DNA of 22,690 bases from a virus. Position 1 is the stretch's first letter; each line of letters starts with the position of its first letter. Positions 7,931 to 15,846 of the stretch are shown piece after piece. The DNA lies in IMG/VR virus record IMGVR_UViG_3300045136_000183, positions 1-22,690 of that record; one strand, given 5' to 3'. Made by a program: the position numbers and the translations under genes. Below the pieces are notes generated by a model, which was given only the letters and a program-made list of their open reading frames with translations, did not search any database and was not told where the DNA came from.

Positions 7931-8635
7931 TCAGCTCGACTGTGCCGGCACGGCGATGAAGTCGCACGACGCCTGCGGCAAGTTCGAGTCGAGGAACAGC
8001 CCGCCGACGGAGACGATGCCGCCACCGGCGCTGATGCTCGCCGGCCAGTCCCCGAACGGCCCAGCCGGGGGCATGTTGGCGTTCTCCTCACCGAAGCCGG
8101 TCAGTGAGAAGTCCAGGAAATCGTTCTCCATCGTCATGTCGTCGAGCGAGAACTTGGCGCGTGGGAACACCCAGTGCCAGTAGGCGGCCTGGTTCCCGAG
8201 AGCAGTCGGGGTCGCCTGCTGCGACGAATCCCACGCCTTTGTCCATACTTCGAACGACACGCCGTTCGCGCACGCGTCCGACACGCTGGGAAGCTCCCAG
8301 CCGATCGTGTCACCAGCACCCGGCGACCCGACCTTCGTGAACAGCTGCCCGCCGACGAGCAGCGACGCCACCTGGATGTCGAGTTCGCACAGCGCGACAC
8401 CGAGGTTCGCTCGCTTGATGTGGTCGCAGCCCTTGAACGACTGGCACACCGCACCACAGCCGTTCTTCTTCTCGAGGTCGTCGCCTTCGGACAGCTCGAT
8501 GCCGACGTCTACCGTGATGACAGAGTGCGTGACGTACCCGTTCTCTGGGCCCGCCAGCGGCACTCCGTTCGGCCCCAGGAGCGCCACACGGAGGGCGCAG
8601 ACCTGGAGGGAGCCGTAGCAACTCGGGTCGCTCAT
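7931..8635 (-). CDS. Major tail protein (tail tube)
   Basis: A 234-residue protein resembling actinophage major tail proteins. It opens with an ALRVALL strand and a Gly-Pro/Gly-rich turn (20-31). Then come an acidic 'ELSEGDDLE' segment (47-55), Lys-Asn-Gly-Cys-Gly (57-61), Cys64, and a Cys-Asp-x-x-Lys-Arg motif (70-75). Later parts include VSFEVWTKAW and a WHWVFPRAKF strand followed by an ENDFLDFSLTGFGEEN region, all typical of the tube family. It polymerises into the tail tube around the tape measure. ATG 8635 is preceded by GGAAGGGA at about 9 bases. Four well-spaced cysteines in the N-terminal half are shared by homologs I know. It is separated from the chaperones and tape measure by six genes. 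Confidence 0.85.
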   Translation of the reverse strand: MSDPSCYGSLQVCALRVALLGPNGVPLAGPENGYVTHSVITVDVGIELSEGDDLEKKNGCGAVCQSFKGCDHIKRANLGVALCELDIQVASLLVGGQLFTKVGSPGAGDTIGWELPSVSDACANGVSFEVWTKAWDSSQQATPTALGNQAAYWHWVFPRAKFSLDDMTMENDFLDFSLTGFGEENANMPPAGPFGDWPASISAGGGIVSVGGLFLDSNLPQASCDFIAVPAQSS

Positions 8636-8665
8636 GGTGGTTGTTCCCTTCCGTGGTTGATGGGT

Positions 8666-8693
8666 TGGTTAGCTGGGTCTAGATGGTTAGCTG
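8666..8693 (-). promoter_or_regulatory. Leader element before the tail tube gene: repeat and near-operator
   Basis: The plus-strand decamer TGGTTAGCTG occurs twice (8666-8675 and 8684-8693), one start 18 bases from the next. Between and across them lies TAGCTGGGTCTA (8670-8681). On the coding strand this is TAGACCCAGCTA, matching 10 of 12 positions of the TAGCCRCRGCTA motif found at three other gene junctions. The following hexamer is TAACCA, a poor -10. Part of the second decamer includes the stop codon of the upstream gene. Confidence 0.4.
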
Positions 8694-9574
8694 CCGGTTG
8701 GTTCGCAGCACGGCGAACAGAGGTCGATTTCTGCTGCGGCGTGAGCGCATCCGTCCCAGAACGCCGCGACGGTTCGTTCGGCGCGCATCGTGACGGTGTT
8801 CGTGGCACGGTCAAGGGCCTCGCCGATGGTGTCCGGTGTTAACACGATCTCGTCTTCGAGGACATGAACGAGCCCTGTAGCGTACGCCCACTGCCGGTCA
8901 CCGGACAACGGGGCGGGGGTGCCGCCAGGCCCGGAGCCGTCGTAGCCGGTGCCGGGAACGACGATGTTGTCCATGACGTCAAGAAGGACTGTGCCTTCGC
9001 GGCGGATCACCCCTGCGGACAACCAGAGCGTCGCTGTCCGCACGGTGCAATGGATCATCCCTCGACCAGGGATCGTGTCCGCCAGGTACTGCTGGAGCGC
9101 TGCGAGCCCGTAGACGAGCGGGAACACGCCGAGATCGACAGCCGACGCAGCGTCAGCGAGATACGCGTTAGGGAGGTTCGCGGCGATCGCAGCGGTCCCC
9201 GACCACAGTTCCGCTTCCATCTTGCGCGACTGCTGAGCGATCAGCGCCCGACGCGCCCGCGCCTGATAGTCCGCGACCGTGTAGCCGAGCGCCGAGCAGG
9301 TGTCGTGCGTCACGATCGTCACAGGCCGATACCGCACCAGTCCCGGGCGGACGCTTTCCGCTTGTTTCGGGTCTGGGGGTGAGCCGCCTTCCCCTTCTGG
9401 GCACGACCACCAGATCGGGTCGTCGTCTAGGCACGCCTCGGGGGCGAACTCGATGCCGTTCACCCATCGCGGGTCGACGCCTGTCGGACGGACAGCAGAT
9501 GAGAGGAGGCCGAGACGAGGCGGCGTCGCTTGCGGCGCGTCGACGGGGACGTGAGCGTTCGTCGCGCCTGCCAC
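8687..9574 (-). CDS. Capsid-associated structural protein (possible HK97-fold relative)
   Basis: A 295-residue protein that follows the major capsid gene. GTG 9574 has AAGGAGG at 7 bases, a strong start. The layout recalls capsid or encapsulin-like shells: a helix with Ala-Asp-Tyr-Gln-Ala-Arg-Ala-Arg-Arg and Glu-Leu-Trp (101-124), a Leu-Pro-Asn-x-Tyr-Leu-Ala segment (134-140), an RGMIHCT strand (171-177), then VVPGTGY (205-211), AYATGLVHVLED (230-241), and a final ATNTVTMRAERTVAAF strand pair (257-272). The N-terminal 80 residues are Pro/Gly-rich and look extended. Six cysteines include a terminal Cys-x2-CysCys. I have seen similar genes next to actinophage capsid genes but know no proven function; a second shell, vertex or decoration protein is inferred. 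Confidence 0.65.
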   Translation of the reverse strand: MAGATNAHVPVDAPQATPPRLGLLSSAVRPTGVDPRWVNGIEFAPEACLDDDPIWWSCPEGEGGSPPDPKQAESVRPGLVRYRPVTIVTHDTCSALGYTVADYQARARRALIAQQSRKMEAELWSGTAAIAANLPNAYLADAASAVDLGVFPLVYGLAALQQYLADTIPGRGMIHCTVRTATLWLSAGVIRREGTVLLDVMDNIVVPGTGYDGSGPGGTPAPLSGDRQWAYATGLVHVLEDEIVLTPDTIGEALDRATNTVTMRAERTVAAFWDGCAHAAAEIDLCSPCCEPTGS

Positions 9575-9617
9575 TAGCCTGCCTCCTTCTCGGCCTCTCT
9601 CATGCCTCTACCCCGTG

Positions 9618-11369
9618 TCAGCTACCGCACGACACGGCGCCGTCGACGCCGGCGGCGTAGCTGCCGTCAGCGACGACGTTCTGCGTCACCCACAGCGCCT
9701 CGGGGCCCCGCCGTGCCACGATACCCTCGAACGTCTCCGCGAACGTCTCGAAGTCGTTCGTGCTGTTCAGGGTGGAGTCGCGGATGACGCCAAGGTCGAG
9801 CGTGCCGCCGTCGAGGAAACCGAAGTGGCCTTCCGCGAACAGCGCCCACTGGATCTGGCACGGCCAGGCTGCGAGCGTGCCGCCGTTCGTCTGCCTCGGC
9901 AGCAGCTGCGACGTCCCGGTCGACGGCGAGTCGACGTAGAACGTCGGGGTGACACCGGCGTCGGACAGCATCTGGATGATCTCGGATCGGGCGGTCACCA
10001 GGTCGGTGCGTCCCTCCCCGGAGCGGATCAAGTCCGCTTGCATGAGGTCGATGATCCACGCGGGTCCGAGCCAACGCAGCCGGACGTCGCCGGTCCGTTC
10101 AGATGACCGCCGGGCGGCGGCAGCGCGGATGACCGACTCGAGGATGTCGCGTGCGGCCCCGAACGTCTGCCCGTCCGTCACCTGAGTCGTGCCGGCGTCG
10201 TTCTTGATGGCGTCGAGAAGCAACGTCTCCGCGAGCCTGGCGTGGGCGGCCTGAGCGAGCCCGCTCCACTGCGCGACGTTCTCCGGGAAAGCACGCTGAC
10301 CGAGGTTCCCGAACCGCAGCCGCTTCGTCACGGCGTAGGCGCGGAACTCAGCGAACTCGGGGCAGTCGATCACCTGGACCGGCTTGGTCGCCTCGTTGAT
10401 GTCCTCGGTGTTCGTGTGCTGCCCGACAGCTGCGTCAGCGCCGGTCGTGTCGATCGACGACAGAGTCGGCGACACAGGGAGACGCACCCCGCCACGATCA
10501 GCCCCGAAGTCGGGGAGCGCGTCACGGACCGGCCGCGACGCCTGCGCTTCCAGCACGAGCGAGTAGTCGACAGCCGAGGGGGCGCACCAGCCTCCTGACG
10601 CGACCACTGCGTCGGTCCACGCGTCCGGGTTGTTGGCTGCGGCCACTACGGCGTCGAACCGATCGGCGCTCAGCCGCGGGTCGAGGCCGAGGCGGCGGTG
10701 CTCCGGGTAGTCGCCGACCACGGACAGGAGCACTCGCTTACCTGCGTTGCTGCCCAGCTCGTGGAACCGGCTCGCCATGTGCTCGTAGCCTTCGCGGATC
10801 GTTGACACCGGACGGCCGGTGTCGGTGGAGAGATGCAGGTTCGACGGACGGTGGCTGTCGGCGGGCTTGGTCCTCCGAGGTCGGGTCCGGATCATGCCGC
10901 TGCGGGCGACGATCTCCGAGATGGACGGCGTAGCAGCAGCGACGACAGCTTCGGGCTGCTCCTGCTCCTGCTCCTCGGTCTTCTCGTCGGACTCGTCAGC
11001 GTTCTCAGGCTGCTGCCCCGCAGCCTGCACCGGCTCCTCGTCGGGCTCGCTGACATTCTCAGCTTCCTCACCGTCGCTTGACTCGGGTTCGGCGTCGTCG
11101 TCGCCGTGGACGGATCGGGCAAGCTCAGCGATCTCGTCGTTGCGTTGCTGCGCCTCAGCGATGCGGACAGCGGCCAACGCACGCAGGTTCTCGACGGCCT
11201 GAGCGATCGCACGCAGCACTTCGACGTCGTCGGCGGCGTAATGCTCGCTCTCCCCGGCGCGGATCGCGTCGAAGTGGCGCAGCAGCTCGGCCTCCAGCTC
11301 GCCGACTCGCTCATCGGTGAGATCGGAGGCGTCCTCGGCCTCCTGTAGCAGTTCCTGGATGGGGTCCAC
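9618..11369 (-). CDS. Major capsid protein with fused N-terminal scaffold (delta) domain
   Basis: A 583-residue HK97-type capsid protein. Residues 1-88 are predicted helical coiled coil. Residues 89-141 are a low-complexity Glu/Asp/Gln/Pro/Ser linker, visible in the DNA as a run of CTC-CTG triplets. The capsid domain starts near 185-200. A Gly-Gly-Trp-Cys-Ala-Pro-Ser motif (259-265), a following RPVRDALPDFGADRGGVRLP region, a central NVAQWSGLAQAAHARLAE helix, and a late QWALFAEGHFGFLDGG strand fit actinophage capsid proteins. The N-terminal part probably acts as a built-in scaffold cleaved by the upstream-encoded protease near residues 155-190; no separate scaffold gene is present. GTG 11369 has AAGGAG at about 6 bases. 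It has a 172-bp leader, suggesting independent expression. Confidence 0.88.
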   Translation of the reverse strand: MDPIQELLQEAEDASDLTDERVGELEAELLRHFDAIRAGESEHYAADDVEVLRAIAQAVENLRALAAVRIAEAQQRNDEIAELARSVHGDDDAEPESSDGEEAENVSEPDEEPVQAAGQQPENADESDEKTEEQEQEQPEAVVAAATPSISEIVARSGMIRTRPRRTKPADSHRPSNLHLSTDTGRPVSTIREGYEHMASRFHELGSNAGKRVLLSVVGDYPEHRRLGLDPRLSADRFDAVVAAANNPDAWTDAVVASGGWCAPSAVDYSLVLEAQASRPVRDALPDFGADRGGVRLPVSPTLSSIDTTGADAAVGQHTNTEDINEATKPVQVIDCPEFAEFRAYAVTKRLRFGNLGQRAFPENVAQWSGLAQAAHARLAETLLLDAIKNDAGTTQVTDGQTFGAARDILESVIRAAAARRSSERTGDVRLRWLGPAWIIDLMQADLIRSGEGRTDLVTARSEIIQMLSDAGVTPTFYVDSPSTGTSQLLPRQTNGGTLAAWPCQIQWALFAEGHFGFLDGGTLDLGVIRDSTLNSTNDFETFAETFEGIVARRGPEALWVTQNVVADGSYAAGVDGAVSCGS

Positions 11370-11541
11370 AGCGGGCTCCTTGGTCGGTCTGGACGAAAGG
11401 GTGAGACCCCTGAGGGGTCGGGTCCTGTCGAGCAGTCAGACCGCCCCGGCTGTGCCGGCGTGCGGACCATCCCCCGCGCCTATGGCTGCGGGTCGCTCCG
11501 ATGTCGCAAACACGGTAACAGGTGTGTGAGTGGCCCGTCAA
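11370..11541 (-). promoter_or_regulatory. Capsid-gene leader region with hairpin
   Basis: This 172-bp gap precedes the capsid gene. It holds a compact palindrome, GACCCCT-G-AGGGGTC (11405-11419), without a U-tract, about 36 bases before the start. At 11513-11521 it has CGGTAACAG, a nonamer repeated in the terminase leader (21421-21429). No convincing -35/-10 pair was found. A 76-codon minus-strand frame over this region (11311-11541) looks like a shadow: Arg/His/Gly-rich, and running into the capsid gene. A structured 5' leader for the most highly expressed gene is plausible. Confidence 0.4.
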
Positions 11542-11793
11542 TCATCGTCCGATGCGGAGGCGGACGATCCGTTCCCGGAGAGCGGCCGCGTCGACGACCG
11601 TGGATTCGCCGCCGGCGGTCACCCGCAGATCTGCGTAAGCTGCTGCGAGCGATTCGAGGTTGTCGGAGACCCATCGCCATGCGCGAGCCTCCCGCGGGAA
11701 CTGACCCAGATGCTCCCACGACCCGTCGGGGTGGGCGCGGCCGTGAACGTCGGCGTGTGGTGGGACCACCCGGAGATGCTGCCTAGCTGCCAT
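11542..11793 (-). CDS. Small protein of unknown function between protease and capsid genes
   Basis: An 83-residue protein from ATG 11793; two TTG codons upstream (11802, 11799) are less likely starts. It is His/Arg-rich at the N-terminus (residues 4-25), then has Trp-Glu-His-Leu and a Trp-Arg-Trp-Val motif leading into a long helix (SDNLESLAAAYADLR), a short strand, and a basic C-terminal helix. There is no Shine-Dalgarno sequence. Instead a TATACT hexamer ends 8 bases before the ATG, so the mRNA may be leaderless. A scaffold, decoration or regulatory role is possible, but no family is recognised. Confidence 0.6.
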   Translation of the reverse strand: MAARQHLRVVPPHADVHGRAHPDGSWEHLGQFPREARAWRWVSDNLESLAAAYADLRVTAGGESTVVDAAALRERIVRLRIGR

Positions 11794-11801
11794 ACCCAAC
11801 A

Positions 11802-11816
11802 AGTATAGCCGCGGCT
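11802..11816 (-). promoter_or_regulatory. Palindrome TAGCCGCGGCTA with -10 TATACT
   Basis: TAGCCGCGGCTA (11805-11816) is a perfect 12-bp palindrome in the 41-bp gap downstream of the protease gene. Read on the minus strand its last TA begins TATACT (11807-11802), which matches the -10 consensus at five of six positions. No clear -35 is seen. The transcript would start very near the ATG at 11793. This is one of three near-identical sites in the window. Confidence 0.5.
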
Positions 11817-11834
11817 AGGCGGCTGGGTTGGGGT

Positions 11835-13241
11835 TCAGCGGCCGAGACGGGAGCTGAGCTGATCCCTCGCGGCGGCGTCGAGACCCATCACGGCAAGGAT
11901 CGCCTCGACGTTCGCCAGACGGCGTTCGAGGCCGGCCTGTGCGGCTGACGCTGCGCCGTTCGGCTTGCCGGCGCATCCGCAGGCCGCTGACGCCGCTGAC
12001 GCCGCACCAGCGGCCACTAGAGCGGTCTGCTCCCCTGACGCGACGAGAGTCCTCACCCTCGGGACCGGGAACCCTGGCGTGTTGACAGCGAGCACACGCA
12101 CCAGCTCTAGCGAACCGCCGATTCGCCGCCAGTCCCCTGACGCCGATGCAGCCATGAGTACACGCAGCTGAGCGGGAGTCACGTCGGGCGACCGGGCTCC
12201 AGCAATCCAGATGCCGTGGTCGTCCTCACCGGCGGCGACCTGAGCTACCTGCGTCCCCGTCGAGTCGTAATGCTCCACGACCTGTGACGGAGACATGTCG
12301 AGGGGTGCGTGGCCGGTGCCCATCGTCAGCGACCCGACCGGCACCCGGCTGCCGTCGGAGCACCGCACCTCCCCGGTCCGGAAGTACGCGTACCCGCTCT
12401 GCGAGCGGGGAGGCGACAGGCAGCAGTCGGTTCTAGCGATGTGGCATGTCCCCCACAGAGCGATGTGGCCGTAGACGCGGCCGGTGTCTTCCCACACGAG
12501 CGGCGACGGTTCGTCGAAGCCTGGCGACTCGAACCACTCCCGCGGCGGATCATCTGGCTGGGCATCAGCGGCCAGACGCTCAGGCTCTCGAACGACCACA
12601 ACACCGGAAGCGATGATCGCCTCCGCGTCGGCGTCGCCGGTCGTGATTGTCTGGGCATCCTCGATCGCCTGGAACGGGGTGAACGTCACAGCACCGATCC
12701 TGAACCGAACGAACCGGATCAGATAGTCGAGGCAGAACTCGGGGTCGTCGGGGTCCTCGCGGACACACTCGAACTCGACGTGGATGTCGCCGAGTTCAGC
12801 TGAGACGCCGCGCAGGAACCCGTTGTCGACTTCGCGTGCCGCCTGCCGCCCCGGGGCTTGAGGGTCGACCAGTCGGCCGTCGGAGTCGAGACCTAGGTCG
12901 AACTGCACGAGCCCCACGATGAAGTCGCCGGTGTCGCCGACAGCCGCCGCGAAGCTCTCCGGCAGGTTCGTGTCGTCGAGGGCCCCAGCGAACGCGTCGA
13001 TGTCAGCGACCCGGCCGATACGGACGATCTGCCCGACCCGCTGATCCGGGTCGTGGTTCACGGTCATAGTGAGTGGCGGTTCCCGCCAAGACCCGCCTCC
13101 CGGAGCGAACCAGCGTCCGTCGGACGACTCGACCCCTTCGCGCAGGATCGTCACAACTGCGTGCGCCGGGAGCGTCGCGGACGGGGCGACAAGCGCCGCC
13201 GCTAACGCATCCTCTCTCGCGGCTGCGGTCGTGCCGTGCAT
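11835..13241 (-). CDS. Capsid maturation (prohead) protease with C-terminal extension
   Basis: A 468-residue protein. The N-terminal part looks like a prohead serine protease: a Thr-Val-Asn-His-Asp-Pro motif (His63, then Val-Gly-x-Ile at 69-72), a Leu-Arg-Gly-Val-Ser-Ala-Glu-Leu motif (Ser147), and a Gly-Ala-Val-Thr-Phe-Thr-Pro-Phe strand (183-190). His63 and Ser147 are the likely catalytic pair. The C-terminal part (about 245-400) carries the actinophage extension with GHIALWGTCH, TGHAPL, HYD-x-TGT, GIWIAGA and SGDWRRIGG-x-LEL segments, followed by an Ala/Cys-rich linker and a final coiled-coil helix. It would cleave the capsid delta domain, itself and possibly the portal. The ATG at 13241 has no Shine-Dalgarno sequence, but TACGCT ends 7 bases before it. 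Upstream is a 154-bp leader. Confidence 0.85.
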   Translation of the reverse strand: MHGTTAAAREDALAAALVAPSATLPAHAVVTILREGVESSDGRWFAPGGGSWREPPLTMTVNHDPDQRVGQIVRIGRVADIDAFAGALDDTNLPESFAAAVGDTGDFIVGLVQFDLGLDSDGRLVDPQAPGRQAAREVDNGFLRGVSAELGDIHVEFECVREDPDDPEFCLDYLIRFVRFRIGAVTFTPFQAIEDAQTITTGDADAEAIIASGVVVVREPERLAADAQPDDPPREWFESPGFDEPSPLVWEDTGRVYGHIALWGTCHIARTDCCLSPPRSQSGYAYFRTGEVRCSDGSRVPVGSLTMGTGHAPLDMSPSQVVEHYDSTGTQVAQVAAGEDDHGIWIAGARSPDVTPAQLRVLMAASASGDWRRIGGSLELVRVLAVNTPGFPVPRVRTLVASGEQTALVAAGAASAASAACGCAGKPNGAASAAQAGLERRLANVEAILAVMGLDAAARDQLSSRLGR

Positions 13242-13395
13242 GGCATCCAGCGTAGACCGCGCGAAGGGGTTCGGTCCACTATCGTGGCTAGTCGTCGTCG
13301 ACGGCGCGAGTGTCGACGAAGGAGAGCCGAGCGGAAGCGGCGTCGAACAGGTCCGACATGCTGACCGCGATCGAACCGCGCGGCTCGTCGTCTGG
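13242..13395 (-). promoter_or_regulatory. Leader region between portal and protease genes
   Basis: Candidate signals on the minus strand are CCAC-GATA-GTGG, a perfect-arm dyad (13276-13287) containing GATAGT, preceded by CTAGCCAC (a half-copy of the TAGCCRCRGCTA motif), and TACGCT (13254-13249), 7 bases ahead of the protease ATG. After the portal TAG the same frame stays open for 35 codons to another TAG at 13288. Within it an ATG (13359) would encode a 23-residue acidic peptide without a visible ribosome site. I regard the region as mainly regulatory. Confidence 0.4.
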
Positions 13396-15846
13396 CTACT
13401 GCTGCTCGCGGAGATCGACGAAGCGGGGAACAGCGTCGCACTGGCAGCCGTCGTGGTCGCCAGGGAACAGGAACTGGGTGTCGGGAAACGCGGCGCTGTT
13501 AGCGAGCGCCGGGTCGTCCCACGTGTCGAACTGAACGCCGTCGAGGGACTCGTGCAGCGGGAACGGCGTCTGCCGTGTCGACGCGTCGCCGTAATCCCAG
13601 ATGTAGCCGGCGATCTCTAGGCCGATCTCACGCGCGAAATCCGCGACGGTCTGGCCGGTAGCGAGCTGCCCGGCGATCCGCTCGTCGGGGCCCCGGAACG
13701 CTCCGCCTCGGGTCGGCTCACCACGAGCGCCACCAGCCACCGAAAGGGCTTGCCGCATCACGCCAGCCGGCACCGACATGTCCGGGTCGTGCTCACCGAT
13801 CGGCGGTGCGGACGGGCGCGGGTCGAACAGGCGACTTGATGCGAGCCCGACGAGCAATGCGAGCAGCAGTTCCGCGCCCCGCTCACGACCCTCTGCTTGC
13901 GCTCGCTCCATGCGCTCGACCTGCTCGTCGTCGAGGCCAAGCTCGGCGAGTTCGCTGCGGGTCTGCCGCTGCGCCCTGCCGACCTGAGCCCGGAACCTAG
14001 CGACAATCTCGTCGAACTCGCTTTCGATTAGTGTCGCGGGGTCTGCGTCGATCGCGGCGGTGACCGCTGCGGGCCCGATGAGCGACGCGACTTCACGGTT
14101 GGGGTGTCCGTCGATGATGTCCCGCCACGGCGAATGCTTCGCCGCGCCTAGCCTTGAACGCAGCCGCGCCCCAGCACGGTCAAGCGCGCGTGTCATCGCC
14201 GCGTCTGCCGCGACGAGCAGCCTGGAGCGGAGCTGCCGGTCTCGGTCGGCCCAACGGCGGCCGAGCTGCGCGACCCGGTCCGTGCCGCGTGACACTGCCG
14301 CCGCCGCTGTGAGCGCATCCTCAGTCGCGGGTTCGTCGCCGGTTCCGCCCGATTCGCTAGGGGCAGAGCCTCCAGGCGCAGTAGCGGCACTACCGAGGCG
14401 TTCCGCGCGTTCCTCCGGTGTTGGTGCTTCCGCTTCCGAGTAGCCGATCCTGCGGCGTCCTGCGGCGTCGCTGATGAGACCCAGCTCCACAGCCCTGAAC
14501 GCGTTAGCGCTCTCGTCGGGGTCGGCGACGAGATCAGACGCGTCGTAGGCGACGACGATGCGTGCAACCACATCCGGCGGGACGTTCGCTGCGGCGAGCG
14601 CCGGCCGCAGGTAGCCGGTCGTGATCGCCTCGACGAACTGGTCGGCGTCGGGCTGCACGTAGTCGCGGAACTGCGAGTCGGTGATCAGCCACGCCGACCA
14701 GTGGTTCGCGTCTCCGAGCTGCCCCGTCAGCACCTCTTTGGGGAGGTCGACGCCGTTCGCGATGCGATCAATGAGCGCTCTGATCCGGTTGTCTACTGCG
14801 TCGTCGAATGGACGCCCGAACGTGAGGTGTCGGAAGCGGTCGATGTCTTCGGGGTCGGCTGAGATGATGATGGGCGCCGCAGCGGACGCAGACCGCGGAT
14901 TGCCGATAGGGGTGATGATGTGCTGTAGCAGGTCGTCGAGTGTCACGGACCGCTGCGCCTCGCCGTCCGTTCCGTCCGAGTCTGGGAGCCGCCCCCCATG
15001 CACGGTCGCGCCGCGTGGGACAAGCAGCACACCGTTGTTCATCCGCGACATGGCCGCGCCGAGGCTTTCCTGTTGCAGCGTCACGAGATGCTCGCAGTGG
15101 TCAAGTACCCCTGCGACCGGTGAGTCCGCCATCGCGGAATAGCGGGCGTGCTGATACCACACGCGGACGACAAGCGAAGTGGCAGGGTCGAGACGCACAG
15201 CGTCCTCGACGCTCGCTCCGGGATCAGGCTGGTATTCCCATCGGCCGTCCCCTGACACACGCAGCTCGTCAATCGACGCAAACGCGAATCTGTCCCGTTC
15301 CGCCTCAGAAGCAGACGGGTCCTGCCAGCCGACGAGGTAGCCCTCCCCGACCACGAAGCCGTTCTGCCCCCATCGCTCGAGCATCGTGCGGTGGGCGTCG
15401 CGTCCGCCGCCAAGCCTGCGGAGAAGCGTGTCGGCGATCTCAGCAATCTCGGGTGCGACAACCGGACGTTCGTCGATCTCCGTTGTCAGCGGAACAGCCT
15501 CGTGTTCCCCTGGGAGAATGATCGCGGGGAAAAGCCGCAGCTTGCTGAGCGCTCTGCCTTTGAACCGCGCGGCCTGCTTGATCTCGCTCAGGACGTCGTA
15601 GTAGAGCCATGCGTCGTCCTGCCATCCGCCTCGCTGCGACCCTTGCCGCCGTTTCATCAGTGTCGCTTCCCGCTGAGACGCCAGGTCGATGGTCTTGGCG
15701 GCTGCGAGAAGCCCGGCGGGCCCTTCGCGGCGGCGCCGTTCACGCAGCCCCTGAAGTCGGCCCTCCATTCGTCCGAGACGGTACGCGCGATCCGGTATCG
15801 GTTCCGGGGCCGTCAGGATGGGCGACAGGTCGTCAGTCACCGTCAC
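13396..15846 (-). CDS. Portal protein fused to a MuF-like C-terminal domain
   Basis: An 816-residue protein from GTG 15846, chosen because it overlaps the upstream stop as GTGA; the frame runs open to 15987 but that extension lies inside the DUF1360-like gene. The portal part (about 60-480) has the actinophage signatures DLPKEVLTG (367-375) and NHWSAWLITDSQF (381-393), the latter close to an Asn-His-Trp-Ser-Ala-Trp motif common in this family. An Ala/Ser/Gly/Glu linker (484-515) leads to helices and a C-terminal domain (about 715-816) with LHESLDGVQF (764-773) and Asp-His-Asp-Gly-Cys-Gln-Cys-Asp-Ala-Val-Pro (797-807), the closing motif of Mu gpF-like head morphogenesis proteins. The portal forms the packaging and ejection ring; the MuF part faces the capsid interior. 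No separate MuF gene is seen nearby. The fusion makes it about twice normal portal length. Confidence 0.88.
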   Translation of the reverse strand: MTVTDDLSPILTAPEPIPDRAYRLGRMEGRLQGLRERRRREGPAGLLAAAKTIDLASQREATLMKRRQGSQRGGWQDDAWLYYDVLSEIKQAARFKGRALSKLRLFPAIILPGEHEAVPLTTEIDERPVVAPEIAEIADTLLRRLGGGRDAHRTMLERWGQNGFVVGEGYLVGWQDPSASEAERDRFAFASIDELRVSGDGRWEYQPDPGASVEDAVRLDPATSLVVRVWYQHARYSAMADSPVAGVLDHCEHLVTLQQESLGAAMSRMNNGVLLVPRGATVHGGRLPDSDGTDGEAQRSVTLDDLLQHIITPIGNPRSASAAAPIIISADPEDIDRFRHLTFGRPFDDAVDNRIRALIDRIANGVDLPKEVLTGQLGDANHWSAWLITDSQFRDYVQPDADQFVEAITTGYLRPALAAANVPPDVVARIVVAYDASDLVADPDESANAFRAVELGLISDAAGRRRIGYSEAEAPTPEERAERLGSAATAPGGSAPSESGGTGDEPATEDALTAAAAVSRGTDRVAQLGRRWADRDRQLRSRLLVAADAAMTRALDRAGARLRSRLGAAKHSPWRDIIDGHPNREVASLIGPAAVTAAIDADPATLIESEFDEIVARFRAQVGRAQRQTRSELAELGLDDEQVERMERAQAEGRERGAELLLALLVGLASSRLFDPRPSAPPIGEHDPDMSVPAGVMRQALSVAGGARGEPTRGGAFRGPDERIAGQLATGQTVADFAREIGLEIAGYIWDYGDASTRQTPFPLHESLDGVQFDTWDDPALANSAAFPDTQFLFPGDHDGCQCDAVPRFVDLREQQ

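Noticed and set aside
3535-8635. Contractile-tail (myovirus) interpretation
   Set aside because: There is no sheath protein or baseplate gene; one tube protein plus the frameshifted chaperones fits a siphovirus.
11311-11541. 76-codon minus-strand frame before the capsid gene
   Set aside because: It overlaps the capsid start, is Arg/His/Gly-rich and has no ribosome site; the gap is better read as a leader.
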